A DNA stretch of 64,000 nucleotides. Origin: CAZBXE01 sp964496125. Its GTDB lineage: Bacteria; Chlamydiota; Chlamydiia; Chlamydiales; CAZBXE01. A program made the translations under genes and the position numbers. The notes below the pieces were generated by a model that made no database searches, had not been told where the DNA came from, and saw only the letters and a list, made by a program, of their open reading frames with translations. Where the stretch lies: positions 184,110 to 248,109 of the forward strand of contig CAZBXE010000002.1 of NCBI GenBank assembly GCA_964496125.1, written 5' to 3'. Below are positions 53,299 through 61,333 of the stretch, in pieces (position 1 is the first letter of the stretch; every line of letters starts with the position of its first letter).

Positions 53299-54618
53299 AT
53301 GGGTGAACACAAAGTAGGAATTGTAGGTGGAGGGATCAGCGGTCTTGCTCTTGCTTACGAGCTACAAAAAAGAGGGACACCTTCCGTCATCTTTGAAAAG
53401 GAAAAAAGCGTCGGAGGAAGAGTACAGACCCGCAAAAAGGATGGCCTTGCCTTCGATACAGGTGCCAGTTTTTTTCTTCCCTCCTATAAAAAAACGTTTG
53501 CGCTTTGTGAAGAACTCGGTCTTTCTATCGCACCCATCCAACCCGGTGACAAAGACTATCTCAAAGAGGGAGCTGTTTATCCCATCGAAACAAAAACGTT
53601 TTCAATCTTAACTGGCATGCGTTTTCTTTCCTGGAGAAGCAAAGGGAATCTAGTCAGGCTCATGGCCTCAGGCATGCAATCAGATCAGCAAACAGATCTC
53701 TATGACCTTGCACAGAACTCCGAAACCTTCGAAGAAAATGGTTTTGAATTTATTATTACCCGTTATGGCCAAGAAGTGGCTGAATTTGTGGATACGGTCA
53801 CAAGAGGTTACCACTTTTACGGGATTCGGGATTTAACACCCGCTGCCATTTTGGCCATGATTAGCCTCCTCCACGAGCACAAAGACTCTCCCAACTTTTG
53901 CCTGCCTGACGGAATCGGCTCCCTTACTACAGCTCTTGCCAAAATACTCCCCCTACGGATTGCCGAAGGAGTGGAAAAGGTTTACAGTAAAGAGGGAAAG
54001 AAATGGATTGAGACCGCAAATGGAAAGTATGCTTTCGATACTATCGTATTTTGCATTCCTGCACCTGAAATCAAAAAGATCTATCATAGCCCCTCAAACC
54101 AACAAAAAAAAGTACTAGAAACTGCAAGCTATTCCCTGACCATTATGCTAAGCTTCTTGATTGAAGAAAAATTTCTGAAAGGGCATGTAGCAGAGCTAAT
54201 CCCTTTTCGAGAAGGACAAAAAATTTGCATCGTAGGGAATGAGGGAATTAAAGGAGGAGCTTATGCGGAAGACGGAAGAACACTTCTCTCTGTGGCTCTT
54301 CAGGAAGAATACGCAGGCAAAGTCTTCGATCTTCCGAGAGAATTACTTTTTAAGGAGGTCAAAAATGAAATCCTTCGTACGTGCCCATTTCTTAAAGGAG
54401 CTATCTCTGCCTTAACTAACTATGACCTGGAGAAGATCCCCTATGCTATGCCGAAATTCACTCCAAGAGCACAAAAAGAGGTGCGTTGCTTTTTAGAAAA
54501 TGGACAAGGAGAGAACGGGGTCTTTTTTTGCTGTGACTTTCTTTTTTCACCCTGGATTGAGGGGTGTCTGCGTCAAGCGTGCCGAGTAGCTCGCCAAGTG
54601 CTTCCAGAACATCGTTAA
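53299..54618 (+). CDS. hemG: Protoporphyrinogen/coproporphyrinogen oxidase (HemG/HemY type)
   Basis: 439 residues, FAD-dependent amine-oxidase fold. Dinucleotide-binding GGGISGLALAYELQKRG near the N-terminus, then EKEKSVGGRVQT and FDTGASFF. A conserved middle region contains FVDTVTRGYHFYGIRDLTPA, and the C-terminal FAD-contact region is GVFFCCDF...IEGCLRQACRVA. It oxidises the porphyrinogen late in haem synthesis. Chlamydial annotations use hemG for this oxygen-dependent flavoprotein although it is HemY-like. Related phytoene-desaturase-like enzymes cannot be fully excluded. Confidence 0.87.
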   Translation: MGEHKVGIVGGGISGLALAYELQKRGTPSVIFEKEKSVGGRVQTRKKDGLAFDTGASFFLPSYKKTFALCEELGLSIAPIQPGDKDYLKEGAVYPIETKTFSILTGMRFLSWRSKGNLVRLMASGMQSDQQTDLYDLAQNSETFEENGFEFIITRYGQEVAEFVDTVTRGYHFYGIRDLTPAAILAMISLLHEHKDSPNFCLPDGIGSLTTALAKILPLRIAEGVEKVYSKEGKKWIETANGKYAFDTIVFCIPAPEIKKIYHSPSNQQKKVLETASYSLTIMLSFLIEEKFLKGHVAELIPFREGQKICIVGNEGIKGGAYAEDGRTLLSVALQEEYAGKVFDLPRELLFKEVKNEILRTCPFLKGAISALTNYDLEKIPYAMPKFTPRAQKEVRCFLENGQGENGVFFCCDFLFSPWIEGCLRQACRVARQVLPEHR

Positions 54619-54674
54619 AAATAACACAACCTTGTGATCTACAGAATCAAACAGCCGTCTTTAAATAGGGCACG

Positions 54675-56627
54675 TTACCCAATATGAAAAAACTGTTTGA
54701 GAAGGCGAGCTAAGTCGTTAAACGTGAGATAGACAAAAAAGACCACAAGCAAAATAGCAAAGGGAACGATCAGCCTTTCCATTGTTTTAACCTTGACTTG
54801 CTTGCCAGTTACCATTTCATAGAGGGCCATGCAGATATTTCCGCCATCTAGTACAGGAACAGGGAGCAAGTTCAAAACACCCAGGTTCACGCTAATCCAT
54901 GCCATCCAATAAAGCGCCTCTTTAATGCTGACCATCCAGCTCGTCTGCATCACTTGCACAATGCCCACAGGTCCACTCACCCACTTTGGATTGAGAGCGC
55001 CTGTAACTAAAGCTGTAAGAACATTCATTATATCAGCTAGAACAAACCAAAACTGAGTAACGGGGTCTGGATTATAGGTCACCTTACGATCTTGCACACC
55101 CAAAAGCCCAAGTTCCATTTGGCTTTCTTGTGCTACAACAAGAGCCTTTGCTCGCGCCCTTTCCTCTGGATTTTCGATCTTTTCAACTACTTTCTTCTGC
55201 TCTTCCAACCTCTCAAGAGTGGGAGCCAGCAGCTCGGTGGAGGCTAGCAGTTCTTTATGCGTCTTTGGCGTAACAGGCTTTAACAGGTGCAAATTGCCTA
55301 GATGGGCTAGGGGCTGTCCGGTGCCAATACTTGCCACAATCTTGTCGAGTTCCTTCTGTTCCATCATCTTGTCAAACTCATCATCTGCAAGATCGCTTGA
55401 AACTTTGCCTTGGGTTACACGTGATCGATCTACAATAACATTCACCTTGTGATTTTGAAGCTGGTAGAAAAGCTGGTAGGCATACTTTACAGGAAACCCA
55501 TCAACAGCCAGAATGACATCTCCTACTTCAAGCGGGAACTCAACCTCCGAAAAAGAAGGTTCTTTAAAAACGTTCATGGCAATTTCACTGTCAATAAAGG
55601 GCAGCACCTTCTCCACTGTGCAGTCTGGTGAGATCTCGTAGGGGATGGCCATAATATCGGCTTCTACAGATTTTGTAAGACCTGCCTCAAATTGCCAGTC
55701 TGCAATCTCTTCTTTATAAATTTTGGAAAGCTTCAATTCTCCCACGGGCACGCGAGGAACACGCCTATGAATGATCTTCCCGTCTCGTTGCAAAGTTAAA
55801 AAAGCTTTGCGCTCGTTGAGAATTGCTTTTAACTGAAAGAGCCCATAAACCTTTTGCCCATCTACCCAAACAAGAGCATCCCCAGGCTCCAGCCCACTCC
55901 CATACATCGGCGAGCTTTTGGGCAGGGAGATTCCTGTCATGAGAGGTGTGTAAATGACATAATTTGCAGGTGCCAATATACCAGCTGTAACCATCCCCTT
56001 TTCAAGGTGGTAGGGGTGAGGATAAACATCCACAGTATAAGCAAAGGGAACTTTTTGTCCCGCCTGATTGCTGATTCCATTTACTACAATTTGTGGGCCT
56101 TCTGTAAGTGGGGCAAATAGGTGGTCCTTTGAACCTTTGTAACTCTCTTTCCCATAGCCTTTGATAGCGTCCCCCGGCCGAATACCGTCTAGATAGAGCT
56201 CAGAGTTCGGGTCTACCCAACCAATCCTTGTTGTAAACTCAGAAAAGTTTTTCTCCCTGCCTCCTAAAAGCCAAATACAGCAAAACATCAAAAAGGCAAA
56301 TACGATATTCACGAAGGGTCCCATAAAAAGAACTTTAATCCTATCTAAAGGGGTTTTTCCAAAGAAACCATCCTTCACAAGATAGGGATCTCCCTCCTCT
56401 TTATCCATGCCCGCAATTCTAACATAGCCCCCAAACGGGATCCAACAGAGTTGCCAGGTACAACCATCTCGTTCCCACTTGTAGATGGGGGAGCCAAACC
56501 CAATACTAAATATCTCTACACGCATACCAACACGGCGTGCCATAAGGTAATGACCAAGCTCATGGATAAAAACCAAAAAACCAAGTCCAAATACTGCAAG
56601 GAATAAAGATAGAATGCTCATGATCAT
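54675..56627 (-). CDS. rseP: Site-2 intramembrane zinc protease RseP
   Basis: 650 residues, longer than the E. coli enzyme (450) but, as I recall, similar to chlamydial RseP (about 620). Zinc motif HELGH in the first membrane helix at about 22-26. PDZ domains lie in the middle: one around 225-290 (GSGLEPGDALVWVDGQ), one around 340-400 with GDVILAVDGFP, plus a charged insert (about 405-510). The second metal motif NLLPVPVLDGG lies in the C-terminal membrane helices. It cleaves membrane-bound regulators or signal peptides within the bilayer. Its 5' end has been copied to 58697-58881. Confidence 0.94.
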   Translation of the reverse strand: MIMSILSLFLAVFGLGFLVFIHELGHYLMARRVGMRVEIFSIGFGSPIYKWERDGCTWQLCWIPFGGYVRIAGMDKEEGDPYLVKDGFFGKTPLDRIKVLFMGPFVNIVFAFLMFCCIWLLGGREKNFSEFTTRIGWVDPNSELYLDGIRPGDAIKGYGKESYKGSKDHLFAPLTEGPQIVVNGISNQAGQKVPFAYTVDVYPHPYHLEKGMVTAGILAPANYVIYTPLMTGISLPKSSPMYGSGLEPGDALVWVDGQKVYGLFQLKAILNERKAFLTLQRDGKIIHRRVPRVPVGELKLSKIYKEEIADWQFEAGLTKSVEADIMAIPYEISPDCTVEKVLPFIDSEIAMNVFKEPSFSEVEFPLEVGDVILAVDGFPVKYAYQLFYQLQNHKVNVIVDRSRVTQGKVSSDLADDEFDKMMEQKELDKIVASIGTGQPLAHLGNLHLLKPVTPKTHKELLASTELLAPTLERLEEQKKVVEKIENPEERARAKALVVAQESQMELGLLGVQDRKVTYNPDPVTQFWFVLADIMNVLTALVTGALNPKWVSGPVGIVQVMQTSWMVSIKEALYWMAWISVNLGVLNLLPVPVLDGGNICMALYEMVTGKQVKVKTMERLIVPFAILLVVFFVYLTFNDLARLLKQFFHIG

Positions 56628-56796
56628 AAAAGGAAGAGGTTAACATGGATAGGGGTGGGCTTGCAAGTACTAAATGTATTGCGTCAGCTTCATTTCCCAT
56701 AGCAAGTCCCGCAAACCGTCTGATAAACACAAAAAAACTTCTGATGCATTTTTATTGCGATTTCTTTACAATTATCTTCAAAAAATCGGAAATAAA

Positions 56797-57255
56797 TTGG
56801 AAATATCAAAAAAAAGAACAAAATCAAAACAAAATTCACTTGGTAAGCTAGTAAAAGTTATAGGGTTTGGTGCTCTTCTTCTCCTCAGTTACCCTCTTGG
56901 TGCGCTGGCAAACCCAATCCCTTGGTCTCCTTGTCATGGACCTATAAGTAGAGATACTGGTCAGATTACAAGGGATATAGATGCAGTCCTACTAAGCTAC
57001 GCACCCGCTTGGCAAGGCTACAGCCCAGATCTCCTTCGCCAAGAGGCAGAAAACATCTTCTTCCAAGCAAGCGTGAGGGCAAACCGTCTAAACGACATTA
57101 TATCTTATCGGACAGAAGAGTTAACAACAGCCGAAAGGGAACCAGAAAAAAAAAAGCTTAGCTTTGTCACCGAAATGAAGACCCTTAGCGAAAGACTAAG
57201 AGCACTTTTCGATGAAATGAAGCTTTTAGCCCCCCTTATCTATGTACCCAAATAA
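56797..57255 (+). CDS. Small secreted protein, copy 1 (TTG start)
   Basis: 152 residues if started at TTG 56797, which aligns with the ATG start of copy 2 (59061). Upstream frames back to 56674 read through sequence that is non-coding in copy 2. A signal peptide (LGKLVKVIGFGALLLLSYPLGALA, about 17-40) precedes a mature part of about 112 residues with a single early cysteine (SPCHG) and a helical C-terminus (LSERLRALFDEMKLLAPLIY). About 80% identical to copy 2 by eye. Family not recognised. It lies 50 bp before the F-box/LRR gene in both units, so the two are probably transcribed together. Confidence 0.7.
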   Translation: MEISKKRTKSKQNSLGKLVKVIGFGALLLLSYPLGALANPIPWSPCHGPISRDTGQITRDIDAVLLSYAPAWQGYSPDLLRQEAENIFFQASVRANRLNDIISYRTEELTTAEREPEKKKLSFVTEMKTLSERLRALFDEMKLLAPLIYVPK

Positions 57256-57305
57256 ACTAACCTTAAAAAATGCGATGACCAAGTTAAATCAAAAAGGAGA
57301 CCAGA

Positions 57306-58224
57306 ATGAAAACAGATAGACTGACTGGGAATTTCTTACATGTTAATCCCGTTTCTGGAGCCTCAAGTTCTTTAAGCACTAAGAGCCCCCCCTCCCGGGA
57401 GAAAGACGGAAGAGATTTTTCCTCTGCAACTTCTTCCTATCGATATAATTGATCCGATTACCAAATATTTAAAAATTGGTGATCTCTTAGAATTGTCGTC
57501 TGCATCAAGAACTTTCCAGAATATAATCTTCCACCAGTTACCGATTTGGACAAGGAGAACAAACTTCTCATTTCAGAATCGAACTGAACTTCATCGTTTT
57601 TTAGATCTCTTGTATCGTGTCGGAAAAAGCGTTAATCCAAGATTCTCTTTTCATAAACTCTACCATTTAAATGATTTTGATATTTCTCTCTGTGACATTC
57701 CCTCCTTTCAACACCTACTTCCGATAAGAGTTACAGATTTATTACGCAACAGCCCAAAAGAAGCTTGGGAATGCTTTCTGCAGCAGGCAATCGGCAAAGG
57801 CGACGAAGACAAACAAAAAAACACTATAGAATGGTTGAAGAAAGTAGACTCCGAAACACCGATAAGAACATCTCTAAAACACACAATTTATTTAATGGCG
57901 CCTGTATCTGCGCCAAGTGATTTGTTGAGCCAAGAGAACTGTACTTCGCTCAAATGCATAGAATTGTTCGTTGATACACTTCTCTCCAATCGCTCCAATA
58001 CAGGGGAGCTTCTAAGCCGTGTTGCAACACTACAGTCGCTTACGCATCTGAGAATACGTAAAACTGATGCCGCACTCCTTCCCCAAGAAATTGGCAACCT
58101 TTCCTCCCTCGTACACCTTGACCTAGACAACAATCAACAAAGTGTGCACTTCTCTGCATTTCTTCTTACTGCTTTGCGAATTGCTAGGCAGTGGGAAGGC
58201 ACGATTATGCAGGCCACGCCCTAG
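57306..58224 (+). pseudogene. F-box/LRR protein gene, copy 1, out of frame at a poly-C tract
   Basis: Begins with ATGAAAACAGATAGACTGAC like copies 2 and 3 (MKTDRLTGNFLH...), but 2 bp are missing in the C-rich tract at 57386-57396, so the frame stops soon after. The rest reads in another frame from about 57400 to 58224: F-box (..KIGDLLELSSASRTFQNIIF..), the helical middle domain, and only one to one and a half LRRs (LPQEIGNLSSLVHLDLDNN) before the common C-terminal cap (FLLTALRIARQWEGTIM). It is either a pseudogene, or an OFF state of a phase-variable gene if the tract slips. The LRR array is much shorter than in copies 2 and 3. Confidence 0.85.
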
Positions 58225-58696
58225 CCGCGAAGTTATTGGATTAACCTCCACACTACCTCGATATTCTACCGAACATGATTAGTATACACAAATAACCTCA
58301 AAGCCTGGTTTCTGCTCGCGTCCTTGACTCTATTAATGTTTGTCCGCTCAAGAGTCTGGTCTTATGGTGCTCTATTAACTGCTGCAGGATTTGCCGCCTC
58401 CATCAGTTCACTGATCGCAAACCAACAACTGGCGCAATTTCCAAACACAACTCCAGAGATACCGCAACAAAATGAGATCCTGACAAGGATTTTGGCTGTG
58501 ATGTCGTTTCAAGATGATTCCCTTACCGCAAAAGAATTGTTAGATTCAAGGAAGGGGTGCTAACTCTAATTGGCGTTCCTAAGGAAGAACAAAGGGATAG
58601 ATTTATGTTTTGGCCCGACATCTCTCCTCAAAGACTCAATTTGATGTGATATTTCAGCTGCGCTAGTGCAGCATCACTAAAAAAATCACACCTAAC
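58225..58696. pseudogene. Decayed coding sequence between duplication units
   Basis: After the 51-bp tail, a plus-strand open frame 58324-58563 (79 codons; a hydrophobic start, then NTTPEIPQQNEILTRILAVM) has no ribosome-binding site. After its stop a second frame continues the coding-like pattern (TLIGVPKEEQRDRFMFWPD) to about 58650. It looks like a frameshifted fragment of a larger gene, not recognised. Confidence 0.5.
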
Positions 58697-58881
58697 AAAC
58701 AGAGTTGCCAGGTACAACCATCTCGTTCCCTCTTGTAGATGGGGGAGCCAAACCCAATACTAAACACCTCTACACGAATACCAACACGGCGTGCCATAAG
58801 GTAATGACCAAGCTCATAGATAAAAACCAAAAAACCAAGTCCAAATACTACAAGGGATAAAGACAGAATGCTCATGATCAT
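58697..58881 (-). pseudogene. Truncated, catalytically dead copy of the rseP 5' end
   Basis: The minus-strand frame 58663-58881 gives 72 codons. About the first 61 match RseP (MIMSILSLSLVVFGLGFLVF...), ending at the duplication breakpoint. The zinc motif HELGH reads YELGH, so one ligand is lost, and M/I, H/Y and W/R changes show drift. It is a by-product of the tandem duplication and not expected to be a protease. It could still carry the rseP promoter region in front of the secreted-protein gene. Confidence 0.92.
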
Positions 58882-59060
58882 AAAAGAAAGCGGCTAACAT
58901 GGAAAGGGGTGGGCTTGCAAGTACTAAATGTATTGAGTGATGTCCAGTTTGCTATAGCAAGCCCAGAAACTGTCTGATAAACACAAAAAAACTTCTATTG
59001 CATTTTTGTTGCAATTTGTTTATAATTGTTTTTACAAAACAAAAAAAACAAGGAAATAAA

Positions 59061-59519
59061 ATGAAAATATCAAAAACAGAACAAAATCACAACAATATCT
59101 CACTTGGTAAACTTGTAAAAGTTATAGGGGTTGGCGCTCTTCTCCTCCTCAGCGGCCCTCTCGGTGCGCTGGCAAACCCAATCCCCCGGTCTCCTTGTCA
59201 TGGACCTCTAAGTAGAGATACTCTTCAGATTGCAAGGGATGTAGATGCAGCCGTACGAAGCTATGTTCCCGCTTGGCAAGGCTACAGCCCAGATCTCCCC
59301 CGCCAAGAAGCAGAAAACCGCTTCTTCCAAGGAAGCGTGAAGGCAAACCGTCTAAACGACATTATATCTTATCGGACAGTAGAGTTAACAGCGGCCGAAA
59401 GGGAACCAGAAGAAAAAAAGCTTTGCTTTGTCACCGAAATAAAAACCCTTAGCGAAAGACTAAGAGCACTTTTCGATGAAATGAAGCTTTTAGTTCCCCT
59501 TATGTATATGCCCCAATAA
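59061..59519 (+). CDS. Small secreted protein, copy 2
   Basis: 152 residues from ATG 59061 with AAGGAAAT just upstream. The signal peptide (GKLVKVIGVGALLLLSGPLGALA) ends near residue 40. The mature protein starts NPIPRSPCHGPLSRD and includes PAWQGYSPDL, a helical middle (NRLNDIISYRT) and a charged amphipathic end. Paralogue of 56797-57255. Not recognised. Linked to the F-box/LRR genes in both units, 51 bp upstream of the LRR start. Confidence 0.8.
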   Translation: MKISKTEQNHNNISLGKLVKVIGVGALLLLSGPLGALANPIPRSPCHGPLSRDTLQIARDVDAAVRSYVPAWQGYSPDLPRQEAENRFFQGSVKANRLNDIISYRTVELTAAEREPEEKKLCFVTEIKTLSERLRALFDEMKLLVPLMYMPQ

Positions 59520-59570
59520 ACCAACCTTCAAAAAGTGAGATAACCATTTTAAATCAAAACGGAGACCAGA

Positions 59571-61322
59571 ATGAAAACTAGTACACTGACTCGAAATTTC
59601 TTACATTTTAACCCCATTTCTGGAGCCTCAAGTTCTTTAAGCACTAAAAGCTCCCCCCCCCACGAGAGAAGGGCGGAAGAGATTTCTCCTCTGGAAAGTC
59701 TTCCTCTCAAAATAATTGATCTGATTGCCAAATATTTAAAAATTTGTGATCTCTTTGAATTGTCATCTGCATCAAGAACGTTCCAGAATATAATCTTCCA
59801 CGATTTACAGATTTGGAAAAGTAGAACAAACATCTCATTTCAGAATCGAACTGAACTCCATGGTTTTTTAGATCTCTTGTATCGTGTCGGAAAAAGCGCT
59901 AATCGAAGCTTTTGTTTTCAGAACCTCTACCACTTAAATGATTTTGATATTTCTCTCTGCAACATCCCCACCTTTCAACACCTACTTCCGATAAGAGTTA
60001 CAGACTTATTACGCAACAGCTCAAAAGAAGATTGGAAATGCTTTCTGCAGCAGGCAAACGACGAAAGAACCGAAGACACACGAAAAAATATTATAGCAAA
60101 CTTACCCGAAGGAAGCTCTGAGACATCGATTAGAGAGGGTCTAAAAGACGCAATTTATTTAAGAATGGATGTATCTTTGTCAATTGATTTGTTGAGACAA
60201 GAGAACTGCACTGAGCTCAAATGCTTAGATTTGTTCCATAATACATCTCGCTTTTTCCTCGCGGGAACGGAACTTCTAAACCGTATTGCAACACTACAGT
60301 CGCTTGAGCATCTGAGAATACGTAAAACCGATGCCACACTCCTTCCTCCGGAAATTGGCTCTCTTTCCTCTCTTGTAACCCTTGACCTAGAGGCAGTTTG
60401 CCTCAAAACGCTTCCACCAGAAATAGGCAACCTTTACTCCCTCGAAAACCTTAACTTAAGAAGAAACAAGCTCATAGTCCTTCCACCCGAAATTGGCAAC
60501 CTTTCCTCCCTCGTAAACCTGAACCTACGATCAAATGGTCTAACCGGCCTTCCACCCGAAATTGGCAACCTTTACTCCCTCGTAACCCTTAACTTAGAGC
60601 TAAATCGACTAACCGTCCTCCCAACAGAAATTGGCAAACTTTCCTCCCTCGCAACCCTTGAACTATCGGACAATAATCTCACAGCTCTTCCACCCGAAAT
60701 GGGCAACCTTTCCTCCCTCGCAACCCTTGAACTATCGGACAATAATCTCACATTCCTTCCCCGAGAAATAGGCAACCTTTCCTCCCTCGTAAACCTTAAC
60801 TTAGGGCTAAATCGACTAACCGTCCTCCCAACAGAAATTGGCAAACTTTCCTCCCTCGTAAACCTGAACCTACGATCAAATGGTCTAACCGGCCTTCCAC
60901 CNNNNNNNNNNNNNNNNNNNNNNNNNNNNNNNNNNNNNNNNNNNNNNNNNNNNNNNNNNNNNNNNNNNNNNNNNNNNNNNNNNNNNNNNNNNNNNNNNNN
61001 NGGGCTAAATCGACTAACCGTCCTCCCAACAGAAATTGGCAAACTTTCCTCCCTCGAAAACCTTTACCTAGCGAGAAATTATCTCACAGCCCTTCCACAG
61101 GAAATGGGCAACCTTTACTCTCTCGAATACCTTAACCTAATAGAAAATCGTCTCTCAGCCCTTCCACTGGAAATGGTCAACCTTTACTCCCTCAAAAACC
61201 TTTACCTAGACAACAATCAACAAACTCATGGAATGCTAGGTGTGCGCTTCTATGCATTTCTTCTTACTGCTTTGCGAATTGCTAGGCAGTGGGAAGGCAT
61301 AATTATGCACGCCATGCCCTAA
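59571..61322 (+). CDS. F-box/leucine-rich-repeat protein, copy 2 (contains assembly gap)
   Basis: 583 codons including X from the gap. N-terminal 40 residues disordered, with a C9 tract at 59653-59661. F-box at about 42-82 (LPLKIIDLIAKYLKICDLFE ... IIFHDLQIW), the Skp1-binding motif of eukaryotic SCF ubiquitin ligases. A helical domain (about 85-220) follows, then LRRs of 23 residues, consensus LPxEIGNLSSLxxLxLxxNxLTx: eight complete repeats before the gap (60902-61001) and about three after it. C-terminal cap FLLTALRIARQWEGIIM. The repeats at DNA level are 69 bp and nearly identical, so the true number is unknown. Ribosome-binding site GGAGA at 59561. Likely a host-directed effector; the secretion route is not shown. 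Confidence 0.88.
   Translation: MKTSTLTRNFLHFNPISGASSSLSTKSSPPHERRAEEISPLESLPLKIIDLIAKYLKICDLFELSSASRTFQNIIFHDLQIWKSRTNISFQNRTELHGFLDLLYRVGKSANRSFCFQNLYHLNDFDISLCNIPTFQHLLPIRVTDLLRNSSKEDWKCFLQQANDERTEDTRKNIIANLPEGSSETSIREGLKDAIYLRMDVSLSIDLLRQENCTELKCLDLFHNTSRFFLAGTELLNRIATLQSLEHLRIRKTDATLLPPEIGSLSSLVTLDLEAVCLKTLPPEIGNLYSLENLNLRRNKLIVLPPEIGNLSSLVNLNLRSNGLTGLPPEIGNLYSLVTLNLELNRLTVLPTEIGKLSSLATLELSDNNLTALPPEMGNLSSLATLELSDNNLTFLPREIGNLSSLVNLNLGLNRLTVLPTEIGKLSSLVNLNLRSNGLTGLPXXXXXXXXXXXXXXXXXXXXXXXXXXXXXXXXXXGLNRLTVLPTEIGKLSSLENLYLARNYLTALPQEMGNLYSLEYLNLIENRLSALPLEMVNLYSLKNLYLDNNQQTHGMLGVRFYAFLLTALRIARQWEGIIMHAMP
60902..61001. other. Assembly gap (100 N) inside the LRR array
   Basis: Exactly 100 N, the usual placeholder for a gap of unknown size, in the middle of near-identical 69-bp repeats. 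Confidence 0.97.
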
Positions 61323-61333
61323 AGGAGACCAAA

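Larger units (their letters stand above)
56444..58275. repeat. Tandem duplication unit 1 (rseP 5' end, secreted protein, F-box/LRR gene)
   Basis: From AACAGAGTTGCC at 56444 the sequence is nearly the same as from 58697, offset about 2253-2265 bp. It covers the first ~60 codons of rseP, the intergenic region, the secreted-protein gene and the start of the F-box/LRR gene. The unit ends in a 51-bp tail (58225-58275) that recurs with three mismatches at 62753-62803. Confidence 0.9.

Noticed and set aside
60572..61042. Minus-strand open frames rich in REE(S/R)LPIS repeats opposite the LRR genes
   Set aside because: They are the antisense translation of the LRR codons. The F-box/LRR strand has starts, ribosome-binding sites and recognisable domains.
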